From positions 620,001-684,000 of the forward strand of contig NZ_JBGTYM010000001.1 of NCBI RefSeq assembly GCF_044142105.1: DNA of 64,000 bases. The letters are read 5' to 3'. Under the pieces are notes generated by a model, which worked only from the letters and a program-made list of their open reading frames with translations, was not told where the DNA came from and made no database searches. This document shows positions 42,042-51,129 of the stretch, in pieces; position 1 is the first letter of the stretch, and each line of letters starts with the position of its first letter. Origin of the DNA: Pseudogemmobacter sp044142105. Lineage in GTDB: Bacteria; Pseudomonadota; Alphaproteobacteria; Rhodobacterales; Rhodobacteraceae. A program made the translations under genes and the position numbers.

Positions 42042-43214
42042 ATGACGGAAGATGTCATCATCATCGGCGGTGCCGTTATGGGCGCATCGGCGGCCTATTG
42101 GCTGACCCGGATGGCCCCGGGATTGAGGGTGCTGGTGGTCGAGCAGGACCCAAGCTATGCACAGGCCGCGACGGCGCTGTCCGTCGCTTCGGTACGCCAG
42201 CAATTCTCTGATCCGACCAATGTCAAGATTTCCCGTTTCGGAATTGATTTCATAAGGAATTTCTCCGAGAACATCGGCCCGTCAGGCGATGTGCCCTCGC
42301 TGGGTTTGCAAGAGAATGGCTACCTGTTTCTGACCACCGATCCCGCGCAGCGGCAGGTCATGGAGGAACTGGCGGCGATGCAGCGCGCCTGCGGGGCGGC
42401 GACCGAAGTTTGGTCCGCCGATCAGGTGAAGGCACGCTTCCCCTGGATCGAAACTTCGGACCTGGCGGCCGGCAGCTTTGGACCGCGCGATGAAGGCTGG
42501 TTCGACAATATGGGCTTGCTCGCCGGTTTCCGTAACGCAGCGCGGGCGCAGGGTGCGCGGTTCGAAACAGGTCGCGCCATAGGCCTTGCGGTGAATGGCG
42601 ACCGGATCACGGGCGTCGAAATCGAGGGCAGGGGCCTTGTGCCCTGCGGTTCCGTGGTGAATGCGGCGGGCACGCGCGGCGCGGCAGTGCTGCGCTGGGT
42701 CGGGCTGGATCTGCCCGTGGAACCGCGCAAGCGCACAGTCTTTGTCATCAACGCGCCGAACGCCCGCCATCCTGATGCGCCCTTGCTGATCGATCGTGGG
42801 TTCTATCTGCGGCCAGAGCGCGGCCAATGGATCACCGCTACGGTCCCGCATGAGGATCATGCTTGCGATGCCAGTGACTTCGAACCCGATCTTCATCTGT
42901 TTGAGGATGTGATCTGGGAACAGCTTTACGCGCGTTGTCCGGGCTTTGACGCTGTAAAGGTGGTTCGGCACTGGGTTGGCCACTACGATTATAACACGCT
43001 GGATCAGAACGCGATCCTGGGGCCGCATCCGGCGCTGCCCAATCTTTTCCTGATGAACGGCTTCTCAGGGCACGGCCTACAGCAATCGCCGGCCGTCGGT
43101 CGCGGGATTGCCGAGCATATTCTCAGCGGCGGCTGGCAAAGCATTGATCTTTCGGAATTGTCTTTTGACCGGGTGGCACAAGGTAAGCCGATGGTCGAGC
43201 GCGCCATTGTCTAG
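42042..43214 (+). CDS. FAD-dependent oxidoreductase (DAO family)
   Basis: A 390-residue D-amino-acid/sarcosine-oxidase-type flavoprotein. It has the FAD-binding start DVIIIGGAVMGASAAYWL, VVEQDP at the end of the second strand, and the C-terminal HGLQQSPAVGRGIAEHI loop that closes over FAD. The closest look is to the FOXRED1/DadA-like branch, and the amine substrate is unknown. It is divergent from the LuxR solo across 115 bases and has no other operon partner. Start set at MTEDVIIIGG. An in-frame start 21 codons up has no flavin motif or signal. Confidence 0.88.
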   Translation: MTEDVIIIGGAVMGASAAYWLTRMAPGLRVLVVEQDPSYAQAATALSVASVRQQFSDPTNVKISRFGIDFIRNFSENIGPSGDVPSLGLQENGYLFLTTDPAQRQVMEELAAMQRACGAATEVWSADQVKARFPWIETSDLAAGSFGPRDEGWFDNMGLLAGFRNAARAQGARFETGRAIGLAVNGDRITGVEIEGRGLVPCGSVVNAAGTRGAAVLRWVGLDLPVEPRKRTVFVINAPNARHPDAPLLIDRGFYLRPERGQWITATVPHEDHACDASDFEPDLHLFEDVIWEQLYARCPGFDAVKVVRHWVGHYDYNTLDQNAILGPHPALPNLFLMNGFSGHGLQQSPAVGRGIAEHILSGGWQSIDLSELSFDRVAQGKPMVERAIV

Positions 43215-43222
43215 TTAAGCGC

Positions 43223-43246
43223 ATCAGTATTTTACATAATACTGAT
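43223..43246. other. A/T-rich hairpin between convergent FAD genes
   Basis: A perfect 9-base-pair stem (ATCAGTATT / AATACTGAT) with a TTACAT loop lies 9 bases past the stop of the DAO-family gene. It is unusually A/T-rich for this genome and lacks a U-tract. It may still end transcripts of the convergent genes. Confidence 0.4.
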
Positions 43247-43382
43247 TATGCGAAAAACTATACGGCTCGCAGCGGTCTTTCACCTTGGTTGAGTGTAGCT
43301 CTGCCCCCTGCGACTTCCTTGGCGCGTAAGCCGAGAACCCACTGCCCGACCGGCGTATTCAACCTGGCCTGCGCGCGCATCG

Positions 43383-44780
43383 TCAGGCGGCATCCGCCGG
43401 CTGCTGATTTCCCAGCTGCATTCGTGCCGCGGCCAGTGCCAACTCATGGTTCACGCGCTTCAGCACGCCGCTCGCGGTTGGCAGATATTCGAAGCGCCCC
43501 TGACGACCGACAGCGACGATGCCGAAATCCTCAAGCGATTTCAGCACCGGCGTCGCAGCGTCGGCCTGCCCGGTCAGATTGTAAGGATATGCGGATTTGA
43601 TCACCTCATAGCCCTCAAGCCGCAAATCTCCGACGCCGAGATTCAACCCTCCAAGATGGTTGGACAGATCGGCGAAGGCTTCTTCCGGGTCAGCCGCACC
43701 GCCGTGAGGCAGCGTCAGTTCAACCGACATGAATTCGCGCCCGGCGCCCAGTCCGGGATATAGCCGCGAATAGACCGTCGCCCGTTTCCACCGACCCTGC
43801 GCATGAAAATTGTAGATAACGGTGCCAAAACTGGCGGCAATAGACTGTGCTGAAACAAAAAGCGTAAGTATATCAAGGCTTTTTAACCCACTTTCCTTTC
43901 CAAAAACGGCGCGGTGGCAGGTGTCCAGCGGCATCGCGCTGACGACACAGCAGCCTCGGAACTCGTCCCGATCGGTTGTGACCAGATAGCTGCCCCCTTC
44001 GCGCCGAATGCGCCGGATCGGGGCGCCAAGTTCGAAACGCACGCCCGATGCCACTAGCATCCGGCGAACCGGGTCGAAGAGCGCCTCAAACCCCTCCGAA
44101 GGGCGCACGCGCAGCGCCTGCCCTTCCGCCATGGTAGCGCCTTGCGAGATCAGGCCGCGCCAGAGGATCGGCAGCATGCGGCCAGGCTGGGCCAATCGGT
44201 CGAGAAAGACCATGCGGCGATAGAAAAACTCTTCGTCGATCAAGGCCGGTTCGGTGTGATTGAATCGCAAAAGATAGTTGCGCAGTCCCGTGCCTTCAAA
44301 AACCCTGCGGCCCAGCTTGTGCAAGCATATGCCCTCAAGCGAGCCGTCGCTGCGCCGGATCATTCGGCTCCAGGCAAGATCGGCCAAGGCTGCAGCGCGG
44401 CGCGGCAAGCTCCAGGCCTGCACGTCGCGCGGATCGATGGGATGATTGAGCACCTCGCCCTGCGGCGAAAGCCGCCGTTCCAGCCGCATCACCCTGGGAC
44501 AAAGGTCGCGCAGCCCCGGAAAGACCTGAAAGATCAAGGCCTCCTCCTCATAGAAGATGCTGCCAAGATCAAACGTGTATGGTCCGAAAACGCGGGAGCG
44601 ATGGGTTCCGCCGATCTCGCGTTCGGCATCGATCACGATGACGCTGTGGCCCCGCGCCGAGAGACCCCGCGCCACCCCCAACCCGGCAATGCCGCCGCCC
44701 AGAACAAGGACAGGGTCACGACGCGATCCGCCAAGCACCGAATACAGAACTGTATCCTCGAGCTTCGGGTTGAACGGCAT
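43383..44780 (-). CDS. FAD-dependent amine-oxidase / UDP-galactopyranose-mutase-like protein
   Basis: A 465-residue flavoprotein with the dinucleotide motif VLVLGGGIAGLGVARGL (~24-40), EIGGTHRS, and FDLGSIFYEEE. Then come a helical substrate domain and a C-terminal FAD closure (GIVAVGRQGRFEY). The pattern is that of the protoporphyrinogen-oxidase/UGM/amine oxidase superfamily. The conserved 'GG.h.' pocket suggests a sugar-nucleotide or carotenoid-like substrate, but I cannot assign one. It is isolated, with gene-free DNA on both sides (168 bases downstream, 590 upstream to the tRNA). Confidence 0.8.
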   Translation of the reverse strand: MPFNPKLEDTVLYSVLGGSRRDPVLVLGGGIAGLGVARGLSARGHSVIVIDAEREIGGTHRSRVFGPYTFDLGSIFYEEEALIFQVFPGLRDLCPRVMRLERRLSPQGEVLNHPIDPRDVQAWSLPRRAAALADLAWSRMIRRSDGSLEGICLHKLGRRVFEGTGLRNYLLRFNHTEPALIDEEFFYRRMVFLDRLAQPGRMLPILWRGLISQGATMAEGQALRVRPSEGFEALFDPVRRMLVASGVRFELGAPIRRIRREGGSYLVTTDRDEFRGCCVVSAMPLDTCHRAVFGKESGLKSLDILTLFVSAQSIAASFGTVIYNFHAQGRWKRATVYSRLYPGLGAGREFMSVELTLPHGGAADPEEAFADLSNHLGGLNLGVGDLRLEGYEVIKSAYPYNLTGQADAATPVLKSLEDFGIVAVGRQGRFEYLPTASGVLKRVNHELALAAARMQLGNQQPADAA

Positions 44781-45370
44781 TCCGACCTCATGCGCAGTCC
44801 TGGCAGGGATTCGGGGCTTCCCATCCCCACAGAAAGCACACGAACCGATGAACGATTGGTAAGCATCGGCCCTACCCCATGCGGAATGCCACGAAAGAAG
44901 CGGCTAAAGTGGAGCAGATCTCGCGACGCGCTCCTCGATCCTGGATTGCGTCGATTGACGCGTTCGAAATTGGACGCAAGGGTCGGGCAGGAATGACGGT
45001 GATTGCGAAGGATCACGCCAGTCTTGTTGCGCAGCGATCCAGGTGCCGCGTCCCAGCGGTTTTCGCACAAGAGCCACCTCAAGCAATACATGCAGCTGGG
45101 CGGCGCGACCTCGCCCTTCCATTAGGAAACGCAGCGCCCTATTGGCCCCGAACAGACGCTACCTTCTGGCAGCAGCGCTTCCTTCGACGAAGAGGAATGC
45201 AGAAACACTGATCCCGTCGCTGCCGACGATCATATCGCACCCGCATCACGAGTCGGTTGCGCCGCCATGCTGCGCGGGGTTGCGGCGGGCCAGCCTGTCG
45301 GCTGAGGCAATTATAACAAAAGCCCTCAGACCGCGCCTGCCACCACAACTTCTGGAACAGGTCGAAGATT
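44781..45370. other. 590-base gene-poor stretch beside tRNA-Arg
   Basis: I see no gene I can support. Short open frames on both strands (for instance 44879-45211 forward) give basic, low-information proteins without recognisable motifs. The stretch abuts the 3' end of the tRNA gene, a usual integrase target, but I find no integrase, transposase or repeat of the tRNA 3' end in the flanking 4 kb. Confidence 0.5.
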
Positions 45371-45447
45371 TGGCGCACCCGACAGGATTCGAACCTGTGA
45401 CCTCTGCCTTCGGAGGGCAGCACTCTATCCAGCTGAGCTACGGGTGC
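45371..45447 (-). tRNA. tRNA-Arg (anticodon CCG)
   Basis: A 77-base cloverleaf with encoded CCA. The acceptor strands are GCACCCG / CGGGTGC with discriminator G. The D arm begins TAGCTCAGCTGGATAGAG. The anticodon stem CTGCC / GGCAG encloses loop CTCCGAA, anticodon CCG, and the T arm is ACAGG-TTCGAAT-CCTGT. It reads CGG arginine codons, which are common in this GC-rich genome. Confidence 0.97.
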
Positions 45448-45467
45448 GCGATATGTCTCTGGCGGCG

Positions 45468-45496
45468 TCTATAGCGGCTGCCCTGCCCCGCTGCAA
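45468..45496 (-). promoter_or_regulatory. tRNA-Arg promoter
   Basis: On the reverse strand TTGCAG (45496-45491) and TATAGA (45473-45468) are spaced by exactly 17 bases and end about 20 bases before the mature tRNA. This promoter lies in the short gap after the sufS stop codon. Confidence 0.7.
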
Positions 45497-45506
45497 CTGG
45501 CAAACG

Positions 45507-46727
45507 TCAGGCGAAAAGCTCGTGGCAAAGCTCCAGCGCCGAGACCAGCGCGTCCACCTCCTCCGGCGTGTTGTAGAGCGCGAAGGAGGCCCGGCAGGTC
45601 GCAGTCACGCCCAGGCGCTCCATCAGCGGCATGGCGCAATGCGTGCCTGCGCGCACCGCCACCCCCCGCTTGTCCAGAACGGTCGAGATATCATGGGCAT
45701 GTGCAGCACCTTGCAGGGTAAAGCTGAAGATCGCGCCCTTGTCACTTGTCGTACCTTGCAGATTCAGCCAGTTCAGCCCCGACAGCCGGGCGCGCGCATA
45801 ATCGCGCAGGCAACGCTCATGGGCGGCGATATCGGCCATACCCAAGCCCATCATGTAGTCCAGCGCCACGCCCATGCCGATCTGGTTGACGATGCCGGGG
45901 GTCCCGGCCTCGAATTTCATTGGCGGGTCGTTGTAGGTCACGCTCTCGCGGGTAACCTCGCGGATCATGTCGCCCCCCCCCAGGAAGGGCCGCATTTCCT
46001 TCATTCTCTCATGCTGTATGAAGATCGCCCCGGAACCGCTTGGACCATAGAGTTTGTGACCGGTGATGGCGTAGAAATCGCAGCCGATGGCCTGCACGTC
46101 CACCGGCATATGGACCGCGCCCTGCGACCCGTCGACCAAGACCGGAACGCCCTTTGCCCGCGCCGCCGCGCAGATCGCCGCCACATCGACCACGGTGCCG
46201 GTTACATTCGACATCTGGGTCAGCGCGACCAGGCGGGTCTTTGGTCCGATCGCGTCGATCACCGCCTGAGGATCCAGCCCACCCGCATCATCGCAATCGA
46301 CCCATTTCAGCACGACACCCTGCCGCTCGCGCAGAAAATGCCAGGGCACGATATTGGCATGGTGCTCCAGCACCGAAAGCACGATCTCGTCTCCGGGCTG
46401 AAGGCGCGGCGCGGCCCAGGCATAGGAGATCAGGTTGATCGCCTCGGTCGTGCCGGTGGAAAAGACGATCTCATCCTCGGAGGGCGCGTTGAGAAAGCGT
46501 TTCACCACGCCACGGACGGATTCATACTTCTCGGTCGCAAGATTGGAAAGGAAGTGCAACCCACGGTGAACATTGGCATATTCCTGAGAATAGGCCTGGG
46601 TGATCGCGTCGATCACCACTTGCGGCTTCTGGGCCGAGGCGCCGTTGTCCAGATAGACCAGCGGCTTGCCGTTCACCTGCCGCGACAGGATGGGAAAATC
46701 GGCGCGGATCTTGGTCACGTCATACAT
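45507..46727 (-). CDS. sufS: cysteine desulfurase SufS
   Basis: SufS is a PLP enzyme that takes sulfur from cysteine for Fe-S assembly. The 406-residue protein has the group II features: YLDNGASAQKP, SVLEHHANIVPWH, the PLP lysine in ITGHKLYGPSG, and the catalytic cysteine in RAGTHCAMP. It is the last gene of the suf operon in this window. No sufE, sufU or sufA follows; tRNA-Arg comes next. ATG 46727 (MYDVTKIRADFP) overlaps the end of the upstream membrane gene by 8 bases, with GGAG nearby. Confidence 0.96.
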   Translation of the reverse strand: MYDVTKIRADFPILSRQVNGKPLVYLDNGASAQKPQVVIDAITQAYSQEYANVHRGLHFLSNLATEKYESVRGVVKRFLNAPSEDEIVFSTGTTEAINLISYAWAAPRLQPGDEIVLSVLEHHANIVPWHFLRERQGVVLKWVDCDDAGGLDPQAVIDAIGPKTRLVALTQMSNVTGTVVDVAAICAAARAKGVPVLVDGSQGAVHMPVDVQAIGCDFYAITGHKLYGPSGSGAIFIQHERMKEMRPFLGGGDMIREVTRESVTYNDPPMKFEAGTPGIVNQIGMGVALDYMMGLGMADIAAHERCLRDYARARLSGLNWLNLQGTTSDKGAIFSFTLQGAAHAHDISTVLDKRGVAVRAGTHCAMPLMERLGVTATCRASFALYNTPEEVDALVSALELCHELFA

Positions 46728-47316
46728 GGAGAAGCTCCGGATCAATCGTCATCGCCAGCACGATGGACAGCAGCAATGCGAGCAGCAGGAAGGTTCCGAT
46801 GATGCCCAGAAAGACCAGACCGGGCCGGGTGAATCCGTGAACTTCGGCCACGAAGGCCGTCAGAAGCCAGAAGAAAACCGCTATTGCCGCCAGGCCGATC
46901 AAAGGGGCCAGCGGCGGCAGGACAAGGTAGCTCAGGAACTGAGCCGCCTGCAGCACCAGCAACACGACCTGAAGCCAGATCACCGCCAGCGCGGAATCTT
47001 CCAGACTGCCGCGCCCGCCGAACATGGCGCCGACGCTGCGGATGGTCAGCACCGCGATGACCAGCGCGACCAGCTGGATCCCGGCCGTGACCAAGGGCGC
47101 TGCGAAAAGCGATTGCGACAGCGGGTCGACAGGGGCCGGCAGCAGGCCGGTCGCGAGGCCAAGATGCAGCAGGAACGCCGCGCCGATCGCGACCAGCGCC
47201 AGGCCCAGGGGCAAAAGGCCAACGGGCAGATCAAGCTTGTGCAGGCTGCGCATCGCTGCCCGCGGATCGCGCAAGGTCAGCGTCAAAAGCCCGGTCAGAT
47301 ACTGGCCAAAAGTCAT
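46720..47316 (-). CDS. YIP1-family membrane protein in suf operon
   Basis: A 198-residue protein with about five hydrophobic helices (~30-60, ~70-95, ~105-130, ~135-160, ~165-190). It resembles the bacterial YIP1 family, whose role is not established. It is translationally coupled on both sides (ATGA with the gene upstream, 8-base overlap with sufS), so it is expressed with the suf genes. Nothing in the sequence suggests a metal or cluster ligand (no cysteine). Confidence 0.85.
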   Translation of the reverse strand: MTFGQYLTGLLTLTLRDPRAAMRSLHKLDLPVGLLPLGLALVAIGAAFLLHLGLATGLLPAPVDPLSQSLFAAPLVTAGIQLVALVIAVLTIRSVGAMFGGRGSLEDSALAVIWLQVVLLVLQAAQFLSYLVLPPLAPLIGLAAIAVFFWLLTAFVAEVHGFTRPGLVFLGIIGTFLLLALLLSIVLAMTIDPELLHV

Positions 47317-47819
47317 GTAACCTGCGCCTTTCGATGCGCCTCATGCAGAAAAATCAGCCAAAGAGCCAGAAAGCCAAAGCCGACCAGCGCCCCAGTCGCC
47401 GTCAGGGCGTGTCCCGGGCCGACAAATCCGGCGACCAGTCCCTGCAAAAGCATCAGCGGTGCAACGGCAAGAAGCGCCCAGAACAAGGCCATACGGCTGG
47501 CAAATCCGCTGCCTTGCCCACCAAGCGCCCGCGCCACAAGATGACCCAATCCCGCCAGGGCATAAAAGATAACCGGCGCCATGAAGATCAGGGCGAAAAG
47601 GTTGATCCCCAGCAGCGCCTGCAACTCCGGCGCATCCGGCTGGCCGGCGCTGAGCTGCGCCTCGCGCGCCAGGGCCGGCCAGCGCGCCACGAACATCAGC
47701 CCGCAAGCCGCCATCAGCACGGCCAGGGCCCGGTCCTCGCGCGGGGCATCGCCCAACCGCCGGCGGAAGACCCGCCGCGGATGGACCCAGCTTTGCAGGA
47801 TATCCGTGGTGACGCTCAT
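47313..47819 (-). CDS. second YIP1-like membrane protein in suf operon
   Basis: A 168-residue protein with a short basic N-terminus (SWVHPRRVFRRRLGDAPRED) and about four hydrophobic helices (~32-48, ~68-92, ~105-128, ~140-160). It looks like a divergent relative of its downstream neighbour and may form a heteromer with it. Its start overlaps the sufD stop by one base, and its stop overlaps the next gene's start. Function unknown. Confidence 0.82.
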   Translation of the reverse strand: MSVTTDILQSWVHPRRVFRRRLGDAPREDRALAVLMAACGLMFVARWPALAREAQLSAGQPDAPELQALLGINLFALIFMAPVIFYALAGLGHLVARALGGQGSGFASRMALFWALLAVAPLMLLQGLVAGFVGPGHALTATGALVGFGFLALWLIFLHEAHRKAQVT

Positions 47820-49098
47820 CAGCTCTGGTGGCTTTGCAGCCAGCCCTCCAGCCGGTCGCGGATATCGGCGGCAATCGCCTCGTCCTCGATCTCGTCAATC
47901 GCTTCGGCCAGGAAGGCCAGAACCAACAGCGACTGCGCAGTCTTCTTCGGCACCCCGCGCGATTGCAGGTAGAACAGCGCCGTGTCGTCGATCGCGCCCG
48001 AGGTCGACCCATGCGAGCATTTCACGTCATCGGCATAGATTTCCAGCTCGGGCTTGGCCAGGAATTGGCTATCGCCGTCCAGGAGCAGAGACTGGGAAAT
48101 CTGATATCCGTCCGTCTTCTGTGCGCTTTGCTTCACAAGGATCTTGCCCTGGAACACACCCACCGCGCCGTTCTTCAGCACCTTCTTGTAGACCTGGCGG
48201 CTTTCGCAGCGCAGCCCCGCATGGGTGATGAAGACCGTGTCGTCATGATGGAAGGCGCCGTCGCCAAGCGCGGCCCCCGCCAGATGCGCGACACCATCAT
48301 CGCCCAGAAGCTCGACCACCGCCTCGTTGCGGGTCAAGGTGCCGTTCAGCGCCAGGGTAAAGCTCTTGAACTGCGCCTCGGCGGCGACGCGCGCGAACAG
48401 ATGGGTCACCACCTGCCGCGCCTCGGCCCGCCCCTGCGGACGGATGTGATGCAGCTTGCCGCCACGGCCGATCTCGGCCTCCATCACCAGATTGCCGCGC
48501 GCACCAGCGGTTCCGGTTTCCAGAAGCGTCAGCTCCGCCCCGGGCTCGACCTTCACGCAATGGTGGAGGATGACGTCCGAATGGTCTGAACTTGCACGAT
48601 AAGAAATATGCAGCGGCTTCGGCGCCTTGCCGGTAACCCGGATCATCAGCCCTTCACGCGCGGCGGCGGTGTTCATCGCGGCCAGAGGGCGTTCAACCGG
48701 GTTTTGCCCCGCCTCTTCCAGCGTGCCGTACAGTGCCCCCGCCCAGTGGATATCCTGCGCATCGGCCTGCGACAGAAGCTGGATTTCCACCCCGGCCAGC
48801 GTCGGGTCATCCGAAGCTGCCGCATCGAAGACGCCATCAACAAAGATCAGCCGCACCTTGTCGAGGCCGGAAAAGATCGGCCGGTCGACGCGCAGGGCCA
48901 CGGCCCGTTGCGGCGCAGGATCGGTCAGCAGCGCCGGGTTGGTGTAGCGCCAGTATTCGTCGCGCCGCGCCGGCAGGCCCATGGCTTGCAGCCGCGCAAG
49001 TGCCGCCACCCGCGCGGCCTTGGTGAAGCCGCCGCGCGGCAGATCCAGCGCCGCCAGCCTCGCGGCCAGCGCGTCTTCCTTGGCCTTGGGCAGAGCCA

Positions 49099-49099
<1 letters not shown>
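47819..49099 (-). CDS. sufD: Fe-S cluster assembly protein SufD
   Basis: SufD is part of the SufBC2D scaffold, 426 residues here. The C-terminal beta-helix core is clear (VEIQLLSQ, GNLVMEAEIGRGGK, FQGKILVKQSAQKTDGYQ, and LEIYADDVKCSHGSTSG, with the conserved cysteine and histidine). The helical C-terminus is DDTALFYLQSRGVPKKTAQ. A short N-terminal helical domain with RRDEYWRYTN is typical. The ATG at 49099 overlaps the sufC stop. Confidence 0.95.
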
Positions 49100-49866
<767 letters not shown>

Positions 49867-49876
49867 CTTTCTCTCC

Positions 49877-50461
49877 TTACACCGGCTGCATCAGCGCGCT
49901 GGCATAGGCGCGGAGGCGGTCGGGGGTCAGTGTCATGGGCGACAGATCGAACCGCGCCATGCGGCCGATCAAGGCGGTTGGCGCCACCAGCGTCTCGGCC
50001 TTGTGATAGGCGGCGCGCGGCACGTAATCATCGAAGAACAGGGTGATAGGCCGGGTGATCGAATAGGCCACGGTCAGGAAGCAGCCCAACCGGAATCGAC
50101 CATCCACCAGCACGACATCAGGGTGAAGAAACCCAGGCATATCCCAGATATTAATCGAGTAATCCGGCCAATGCCTTGCGCGCGACTCGTCGATCGGATG
50201 CCCCCAGTCGCCAGTCGGGCCAATATCGACATGCAGCACATGCGCAGCTTTGCCGGTCAAGGCACGGCGCATCATATCGGCCCATTTCGCGTCGCTTTCC
50301 ACGGCCCAGACTTCAGCCCCCAACTCGGCCGCCATGAGGGTAGATCCACCCGAGCCATATTCCAGCACCGTCGCGGCCGCCGCATAGGCATCGCGCAGCG
50401 CCGCCGCCTCGGCATCGGGCAGCGTGACCTCGGGCCGCGACCGTACCAATGCCTCAGACAT
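49877..50461 (-). CDS. SAM-methyltransferase-like protein in suf operon
   Basis: A 194-residue protein with a Rossmann-like motif I (VLEYGSGGSTLMA, ~33-45), an acidic end of the second strand (WAVESD), and DVVLVDGRFRLGCFL near residue 120. This resembles class I SAM-dependent methyltransferases, but no typical motif IV (NPPY) is present. The substrate is unknown. It lies between sufB and sufC in the same direction, so it should be expressed under the same iron/redox control. Confidence 0.78.
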   Translation of the reverse strand: MSEALVRSRPEVTLPDAEAAALRDAYAAAATVLEYGSGGSTLMAAELGAEVWAVESDAKWADMMRRALTGKAAHVLHVDIGPTGDWGHPIDESRARHWPDYSINIWDMPGFLHPDVVLVDGRFRLGCFLTVAYSITRPITLFFDDYVPRAAYHKAETLVAPTALIGRMARFDLSPMTLTPDRLRAYASALMQPV

Positions 50462-50485
50462 TGACGCCCCCCGAAGCGGCGGCGG

Positions 50486-51019
50486 TCAGAAGGAGAAACT
50501 TACCCCCCGGAACAAAAGCGAATGCGGCTCGGTCATCGACGTGATCTTGGCCACCCAAAGAGGAGAGAAGGCCTGGTCGAAGAATGCCGGGTAGGCGTGC
50601 ACGAAGTTGTGGAAAAACATCATTCCGAACGCCACGCCCAGCAGCTTCGGAACATACAGCGCCCGCGCGCGCAGACCCAGCAAATGGGTCAAAAGCACCG
50701 TGATGCAGCACGTCGCCAGCGCCGTTACCGCCATTTCCAGGTCGAGACTTTCGGGCGCTTGCGGCAGGCCGCGCAGGATCCACTGGCCGTAGAGATAGAG
50801 ACCGTAGCTCACCACCCCGATCGCCATGCAGACGGGAAAGGACAGCGAATGACGCGCATTGGCGATAATCTCGGCCAGGCCGTCCTTGCGGCGCCGGTTG
50901 CGGGGCACATAGCTGAACGTCATGTCCTGGCCCACGAAGACCGTTGCGCGCGTGCTGCCCTGCCCCGCGGCGATGCGCGCGATCCTGTCCTGGAATTCCA
51001 GCTTTTGCGCCGTAAGCAT
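50486..51019 (-). CDS. unknown membrane protein in suf operon
   Basis: Not recognised. The 177-residue product begins with a helical cytoplasmic part (LTAQKLEFQDRIARIAAGQG), has the phrase FVGQDMTFSYVPRNRRRK, and three hydrophobic segments (~62-82, ~95-115, ~125-140). Then comes a conserved-looking histidine/phenylalanine stretch (MMFFHNFVHAYPAFFDQAFSP). It stands between sufB and the methyltransferase-like gene, with a 110-base gap from sufB that contains a hairpin. Confidence 0.75.
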   Translation of the reverse strand: MLTAQKLEFQDRIARIAAGQGSTRATVFVGQDMTFSYVPRNRRRKDGLAEIIANARHSLSFPVCMAIGVVSYGLYLYGQWILRGLPQAPESLDLEMAVTALATCCITVLLTHLLGLRARALYVPKLLGVAFGMMFFHNFVHAYPAFFDQAFSPLWVAKITSMTEPHSLLFRGVSFSF

Positions 51020-51025
51020 CGTGCA

Positions 51026-51056
51026 GTCCCCGTCCCTTGGCTTTCACCAAGGGGAC
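51026..51056 (-). other. hairpin inside the suf operon, downstream of sufB
   Basis: CCTTGG pairs with CCAAGG and, across a small bulge, GTCCC with GGGAC, giving a stable stem in the only sizeable gap of the operon. It lacks a U-tract. It may be an RNA processing or partial termination point that lets sufB be made in different amounts from sufC and sufD. Confidence 0.35.
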
Positions 51057-51129
51057 CCCATCGACTTGGCCGCAATGGGACGCAATTGCATCAAATGCAA
51101 GGTAACCGGGGCAAAGCTGTGTCACGCCC

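Noticed and set aside
44879..45211. A 110-codon forward frame beside the tRNA as a gene remnant or transposase piece
   Set aside because: No motif or family resemblance could be seen in any frame, and its composition is that of random GC-rich DNA.
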